Positions 7,220-9,828 of a stretch of DNA of 9,828 nucleotides are shown in pieces. The notes under the pieces were generated by a model that had not been told where the DNA came from, ran no database searches, and saw only the letters and a list, made by a program, of their open reading frames with translations. Position 1 is the first letter of the stretch; each line of letters begins with the position of its first letter. The translations under genes were made by a program, and so were the position numbers. Origin of the DNA: Synergistales bacterium. Lineage in GTDB: Bacteria > Synergistota > Synergistia > Synergistales > Aminobacteriaceae. Location of the stretch: assembly GCA_025997935.1 (NCBI GenBank), contig BNVG01000073.1:1-9828 (forward strand), read 5' to 3'.

Positions 7220-7751
7220 AGACTTCTCCTTCCAGCTTATTTTTAAGATCGCTAAGCAACCAATCGCTCAATTCCTGCGCAGGAACTTTTGCCCTCCGCT
7301 GCGTAGTGTCAAACTTGGGATAATTGTACCGCCATTGGTCGTATTCCTCTTTGGTGATTTCCTCTGCCTTGAGCTTAGCGGCTTCCTGTTGCCAAGCTGT
7401 AAGCATCTCCAACATACCGACATAAGTCATTCCTCTGGACTTATCCAACCGCAGGCAGATTTCACCGTCAATCTCCCCGACTTTCAGACCGCGCAAATCC
7501 TCCAGCGCAAACAGCGTGTGCATCAGGCCAATATCGCTGTCAATATCGGGGACAGCCAAAGCCTGTGGGCAAACGTCCAAAACATTCGCAAGATCAGCAG
7601 TCATGTTTTCTTTCGGCGTTCGAGCGCCAGATTCATATTGCGCCATGCGGACATCGGCTGTTTTTTCAGTAAAGCCGATGGCCATTCCAAGATATTTCTG
7701 CGTCATGCCACGCAGATTGCGGATAAATCGTATTCTTTCACCGATAGCCAT
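7212..7751 (-). CDS. XRE-family helix-turn-helix regulator of the element
   Basis: The 179-residue protein has a Cro/CI-type helix-turn-helix at residues 1-60: GERIRFIRNLRGMTQKYLGMAIGF, then a recognition region around RMAQYESGARTPK, as in XRE proteins. The C-terminal part (about 70-179; FALEDLRGLKVGEIDGEICLRLDK, ITKEEYDQWRYNYPKFDT) matches my recollection of a regulator often carried by Firmicutes integrative elements. I choose ATG 7751 over ATG 7757 because AGGGG (7760-7764 complement) is 8 bases from the former and only 2 from the latter. It is divergent from the excisionase-integrase operon and faces a control region with repeated dyads, so it is probably the repressor of that operon and perhaps of itself. 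No LexA-type self-cleavage domain is visible, so induction is unlikely to be by classical CI-type autocleavage. Confidence 0.88.
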   Translation of the reverse strand: MAIGERIRFIRNLRGMTQKYLGMAIGFTEKTADVRMAQYESGARTPKENMTADLANVLDVCPQALAVPDIDSDIGLMHTLFALEDLRGLKVGEIDGEICLRLDKSRGMTYVGMLEMLTAWQQEAAKLKAEEITKEEYDQWRYNYPKFDTTQRRAKVPAQELSDWLLSDLKNKLEGEVCE

Positions 7752-7790
7752 AACCATATCCCCTGTTCGTAGAAAATTGTCTCTGGAATA

Positions 7791-7819
7791 AGTATAGCAT
7801 ATAGGTTTAAGGATTGCAA
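7791..7819 (-). promoter_or_regulatory. Promoter of the XRE regulator operon
   Basis: On the minus strand TTGCAA (7814-7819) and TATACT (7791-7796) are separated by exactly 17 bases. That is a good sigma70-type pair, about 40 bases upstream of the regulator start. The -35 box is only 4 bases from an operator-like dyad at 7824-7844, which suggests autoregulation. Confidence 0.7.
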
Positions 7820-7823
7820 GAAG

Positions 7824-7844
7824 AACTTAAATAAAAAAGTTAAA
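7824..7844. promoter_or_regulatory. Operator-like dyad 1
   Basis: AACTTAAATAAA followed after two bases by AGTTAAA forms an imperfect inverted repeat of the half-site ACTTAA / TTAAGT type. The 12-base left part is repeated exactly at 7898-7909. It sits between the two divergent promoters, next to the regulator -35 box. Binding by the XRE protein is inferred. Confidence 0.5.
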
Positions 7845-7862
7845 TATTTTCTTGAAAACCAC

Positions 7863-7891
7863 TTGACTTAACTGAATAAGATTAGTATAAT
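7863..7891 (+). promoter_or_regulatory. Strong promoter of the xis-int-mob operon
   Basis: TTGACT (7863-7868) and a perfect TATAAT (7886-7891) are separated by 17 bases, a near-consensus sigma70 promoter facing the excisionase and integrase genes. The -35 box overlaps ACTTAACT (7866-7873), two interleaved ACTTAA-type half-sites, so repressor binding would block polymerase. The expected transcript start near 7898 coincides with the third dyad and leaves a leader of about 140 bases. Confidence 0.8.
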
Positions 7892-7897
7892 AGAGAA

Positions 7898-7920
7898 AAC
7901 TTAAATAAATACAGTTAAGT
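7898..7920. promoter_or_regulatory. Operator-like dyad 2
   Basis: AACTTAAATAAA, three bases, then AGTTAAGT. ACTTAA at 7899-7904 and TTAAGT at 7915-7920 form a perfect 6-bp inverted repeat. The left part is identical to that at 7824-7835. It covers the predicted transcription start of the plus-strand operon, a usual place for a repressor site. Confidence 0.55.
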
Positions 7921-8022
7921 AACCGTTGCGCGTCACGGCAATGGCGCGTCCGCCCGGGCAAATCGGATGGCGGCCAGAAAGTATTTCCGACACTAAAGAA
8001 ATCATTATGCCCAAATGGGCTA
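7921..8022 (+). promoter_or_regulatory. GC-rich structured leader of the xis transcript
   Basis: Directly after the very AT-rich promoter there is a GC-rich block (7923-7975) with several short competing pairings: CCGT/ACGG, TTGC/GCAA, TCCG/CGGA, CCGCC (7950-7954)/GGCGG (7969-7973) and the palindrome GCCCGGGC (7952-7959). A small hairpin, GCCCAAATGGGC (8009-8020), lies just before the ribosome site. It belongs to the untranslated leader if the promoter call is right. I recognise no known riboswitch. Confidence 0.4.
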
Positions 8023-8038
8023 CAGGAGGAGGAATTGA

Positions 8039-8254
8039 ATGGAAAGCAACACATTTATGCGGGTTGAGGATGTAGCGCGAGAGTTGGATGTGTCAAAGTC
8101 CTACGCATACAAGGTTGTCCGAAAGCTCAACGCTGAGCTGAAGGACATGGGTTATCTGACCGTTGCAGGCAGAATCAGTAAAAAGTATTTCTTGGAAAAA
8201 GTATGTTACGGCGAAACGGAAAGGAAGGGAAGGGATAGGAATGGCAGCTTATAA
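8039..8254 (+). CDS. xis: Excisionase-like helix-turn-helix protein
   Basis: The 71-residue basic protein has an N-terminal winged-helix/MerR-like HTH (MRVEDVARELDVSKSYAYKVVRKLNAELKDMGYLT) followed by a wing-like strand (VAGRISKKYFLEKV). Such small proteins placed directly before a tyrosine recombinase usually act as directionality factors: they bind and bend attachment-site DNA so that the integrase excises rather than integrates. The start ATG has a very strong ribosome site, AGGAGGAGGA at 8024-8033. The last 14 bases overlap the integrase gene, so the two are coupled. A role in excision is inferred from fold and position; regulation of transcription is the alternative. Confidence 0.82.
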   Translation: MESNTFMRVEDVARELDVSKSYAYKVVRKLNAELKDMGYLTVAGRISKKYFLEKVCYGETERKGRDRNGSL

Positions 8255-9323
8255 AGAATCCGAGACCAACACATGGCGCGTCATCTATCGTTATACCGAT
8301 TGGATGGGAGAACGCAAACAGACCAGCAAGCGCGGTTTTCCCACCAAACGCGAGGCTCTTGCGTGGGAACGGGAGCAGCTTCAAAAGGTCAAAGCAGACC
8401 TAGATATGACCTTTGAGAGCTTCGTGCAGACTTATACGGCGGATAGGCAGAGCCGCATCAAGGAAAACACTTGGGAGACAAAAGAGCACATAATCCGCAC
8501 CAAATTGCTACCGTATTTCGGCAAGCGGAAGATGTGCGAAATTCAGCCCAAAGAAATCATCGCTTGGCAGAACGAGATGATTAACCATAGGGATGAAAAA
8601 GGCAACACCTATTCGCCCGTGTATCTAAAAACACTGCACAACCAACTCAGTGCCATTTTCAATCATGCAGTCAAATATTACGGCCTCCATGTCAATCCTG
8701 CCGCCAAGGTTGGGAATATGGGCAAGGCCAAAAGCAAGGAAATGCTGTTCTGGACTAAGGACGAATACCAAAAATTTTCTGATGTGATGATGGATAAGCC
8801 TATTTCCTTCTATGTTTTTGAGGTGCTTTACTGGTGCGGCATCCGCGAGGGAGAGCTTCTTGCCCTAACTCCTACGGATTTTGATTTCGAGAGAAAAACA
8901 CTGACCATAAATAAATCTTATCAGCGGCTAAAGGGCAGAGATGTGATTACCACGCCTAAAACGCCCAAAAGCAACCGTGCAATAAAGATGCCACAGTTCT
9001 TATGCGATGAGATGAAGGATTTTCTCAAAACGCTATACGGCATTGCGCCGACTGACCGCATCTTTACCATTACAAAGCACTATCTGCACCATGAAATGGA
9101 CAGGGGCGCAAAGGAAGCTGGCATTAAACGCATACGGATTCACGATATTCGTCACAGCCATATTTCGCTTCTAATTGATATGGGTTTCTCCGCAATCGCC
9201 ATAGCAGATCGCATAGGGCATGAGAGCATCGACATCACTTATAACTATGCGCACCTGTTCCCCTCACGGCAAACGGAGATGGCGGACAGACTGGACGCTG
9301 AACGTACGGAAGGAGGATTTTGA
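8241..9323 (+). CDS. int: Tyrosine recombinase / integrase of the element
   Basis: This site-specific recombinase inserts and excises the element at guaA. The 360-residue protein has three parts. The N-terminal arm-binding domain (about 1-50; ESETNTWRVIYRYTDWMGERKQTSKRGF) contains a WRV...G..KQ strand pattern. The core-binding SAM-like domain is at about 55-165. The catalytic domain (168-350) shows Arg202 in GIREGE, a lysine in TPKTPKS (K240 or K243), His301 and Arg304 in HDIRHSH, His327 in GHES and the nucleophile Tyr336 in YNYAHLF, so all catalytic residues are present. I start at ATG 8241, which gives MAAYKESE and follows a GGGATAGGA ribosome site. An upstream in-frame ATG at 8163 lies deep inside xis and would add 26 non-homologous residues. 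The stop overlaps the spacer to the mobC-like gene. Confidence 0.95.
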   Translation: MAAYKESETNTWRVIYRYTDWMGERKQTSKRGFPTKREALAWEREQLQKVKADLDMTFESFVQTYTADRQSRIKENTWETKEHIIRTKLLPYFGKRKMCEIQPKEIIAWQNEMINHRDEKGNTYSPVYLKTLHNQLSAIFNHAVKYYGLHVNPAAKVGNMGKAKSKEMLFWTKDEYQKFSDVMMDKPISFYVFEVLYWCGIREGELLALTPTDFDFERKTLTINKSYQRLKGRDVITTPKTPKSNRAIKMPQFLCDEMKDFLKTLYGIAPTDRIFTITKHYLHHEMDRGAKEAGIKRIRIHDIRHSHISLLIDMGFSAIAIADRIGHESIDITYNYAHLFPSRQTEMADRLDAERTEGGF

Positions 9324-9325
9324 TT

Positions 9326-9658
9326 ATGTCATTAAAAGTTTATGACGGGCAAGGCCGCTGGCGCAACAAAACCGTGGCGTTTCGTATATCGCCGGAGGAA
9401 GATGAACAGCTTGAAAAGGCGGTTGCGCTTTCTGGTTTGACAAAGCAAGATTATATCATTAGGCGGTTGCAAGACAGGGAGATTGTTGTTGTCGGCAATC
9501 CTCGTGTCTACAAGGCTCTACGCAATCAGCTTGCCGCCGTTTTGGAAGAATTACAGCGCATTGAATCCGGCGCACAGCTCGATAGGGATTTGATGGATAC
9601 GATTCTATTGATTACAGCGACTATGGGAGGCTTAAAGGAGGAACAGCATGAGCGATAA
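9326..9658 (+). CDS. MobC-like relaxosome accessory protein
   Basis: The 110-residue protein has an N-terminal ribbon-helix-helix-like segment (about 12-50; NKTVAFRISPEEDEQLEKAVALSGLTKQDYIIRRL). After it come ALRNQLAAVLEELQRI and a helical tail, the layout of MobC-type mobilisation proteins that help a relaxase bind and open DNA at oriT. The start is ATG 9326: AGGAGG at 9311-9316 lies 9 bases upstream. A TTG start at 9320 would leave only 3 bases and is unlikely. It follows int after 2 bases, and its last 11 bases overlap the next gene. No relaxase is seen in the window, so its partner must be further right or supplied elsewhere. A copy-number or transcriptional RHH regulator is an alternative role. 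Confidence 0.8.
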   Translation: MSLKVYDGQGRWRNKTVAFRISPEEDEQLEKAVALSGLTKQDYIIRRLQDREIVVVGNPRVYKALRNQLAAVLEELQRIESGAQLDRDLMDTILLITATMGGLKEEQHER

Positions 9659-9749
9659 TGGAAAAACGACTGCCCCGGTTTCGTCTGTTGGCGCAGACGA
9701 GGAACAATCTGCCGTGTTGCTTTTAGCGGAATCGTCTGCTATACTTTGA
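9648..9749 (+). CDS. Start of the gene after mobC, aborted after 33 codons as printed
   Basis: ATG at 9648 overlaps the mobC-like stop (ATGAGCGATAA) and has AAAGGAGG (9634-9641) upstream, so this is a genuine translation start. The first 21 residues (MSDNGKTTAPVSSVGADEEQ and a serine) are polar and lie wholly in the left arm of a 61-bp inverted repeat. After that the frame enters the loop and changes character (AVLLLAESSAIL), stopping at TGA 9747-9749. From memory, a polar leader like this after a MobC-like gene occurs in RepA-type AAA ATPases of related elements, but 21 residues are too few to claim it. The printed stop probably reflects an inverted or artefactual segment, not the natural gene end. 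Confidence 0.5.
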   Translation: MSDNGKTTAPVSSVGADEEQSAVLLLAESSAIL

Positions 9750-9828
9750 ACAGGATTTTTGATAGATGATTGTTCCTCGTCTGCGCCAACAGACGAAACC
9801 GGGGCAGTCGTTTTTCCATTATCGCTCA
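9649..9828. repeat. Perfect 61-bp inverted repeat with 58-bp loop at the window end
   Basis: Bases 9649-9709 and 9768-9828 are exact reverse complements over 61 bases, with a 58-base loop (9710-9767). The right arm runs to the very last base, so the repeat may be longer. The left arm is coding (the first 21 codons of the gene after mobC). It is far too long and has no T run at the right place to be a terminator. Fold-back chimera or assembly artefact and a true invertible segment are both possible. Confidence 0.9.

Larger units (their letters stand above)
6705..9828 (+). mobile_element. Integrative (mobilisable) element inserted at guaA, left part only
   Basis: Everything from the guaA stop to the window edge reads as one element: a small unknown gene, an XRE regulator, a divergent control region, an excisionase-like protein, a tyrosine recombinase, a MobC-like protein and the start of a further gene. 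The style is that of Firmicutes integrative and mobilisable elements, with AT-rich noncoding DNA and strong AGGAGG sites, unlike the GC-rich host genes to the left. No relaxase, coupling protein or transfer gene is visible yet, so whether it is self-transmissible or only mobilisable is open. The right end lies beyond the window. Confidence 0.82.

Noticed and set aside
6875..7751. Toxin-antitoxin pair made of the XRE regulator and the small gene behind it
   Set aside because: The partner shows no toxin motif such as RelE, HipA or HigB-like signatures, and the XRE protein looks like an element regulator divergent from xis-int. Possible in principle but not supported.
7017..7772. Plus-strand 251-codon open frame opposite the regulator operon
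   Set aside because: It is the antisense shadow of the XRE gene and the small unknown gene, which have good starts, coupling and a promoter. Its protein has no recognisable family and is phenylalanine/serine-rich, as antisense frames often are.
9649..9828. Giant intrinsic terminator at the window end
   Set aside because: The stem is 61 bp with a 58-base loop, overlaps coding sequence at a translation start and has no T run after it within the window.

Overview
The window joins an ordinary bacterial chromosome segment (about 1-6704) to the left end of an integrated mobile element (about 6705-9828, right end not reached). The chromosomal part is fairly GC-rich and uses GTG and TTG starts. It carries a tripartite TRAP transporter operon, a long methionyl-tRNA synthetase with a C-terminal tRNA-binding domain, and GMP synthase. 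Its proteins look most like Synergistota (Synergistes/Cloacibacillus relatives). That assignment is from recall of protein style, not from a search, so it is moderate to low in confidence.

Layout. Positions 1-57 hold the last 18 codons of a plus-strand gene followed by its terminator, which meets the tail of a minus-strand TRAP operon. That operon reads dctP (1984-2985), dctQ (1370-1873), dctM (101-1357). Two back-to-back hairpins lie between dctP and dctQ and should favour the binding protein over the membrane subunits. An AT-rich intergenic region (2986-3209) separates this operon from the plus-strand pair metG (3210-5138) and guaA (5160-6704). The guaA reading frame is intact up to the junction.

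Right after the guaA stop the sequence becomes AT-richer and of Firmicutes-element type. The 3' end of guaA is a known target for integrative elements, and the gene order fits. First come a small hypothetical gene (6875-7219) and an XRE-family regulator (7212-7751), both minus and overlapping. Next is a divergent control region (7752-8038) with two good sigma70-type promoters and repeated ACTTAA-based operator-like dyads. Then, on the plus strand, come an excisionase-like HTH protein (8039-8254), a tyrosine recombinase (8241-9323), a MobC-like ribbon-helix-helix protein (9326-9658) and the start of another gene (9648). Each of these plus-strand genes overlaps or nearly touches the next, so they look like one transcript made when the XRE regulator is relieved. 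The likely logic is a regulator holding the element quiet, an excision/integration pair, and mobilisation functions beginning at the right edge.

The window ends in a perfect 61-bp inverted repeat around a 58-bp loop, sitting exactly on the first codons of the gene after mobC. In the printed orientation that gene stops after 33 codons. If the loop is inverted, the frame stays open. This is either a fold-back/assembly artefact at a sequence end or a real invertible segment, and it is the most unusual structure here.
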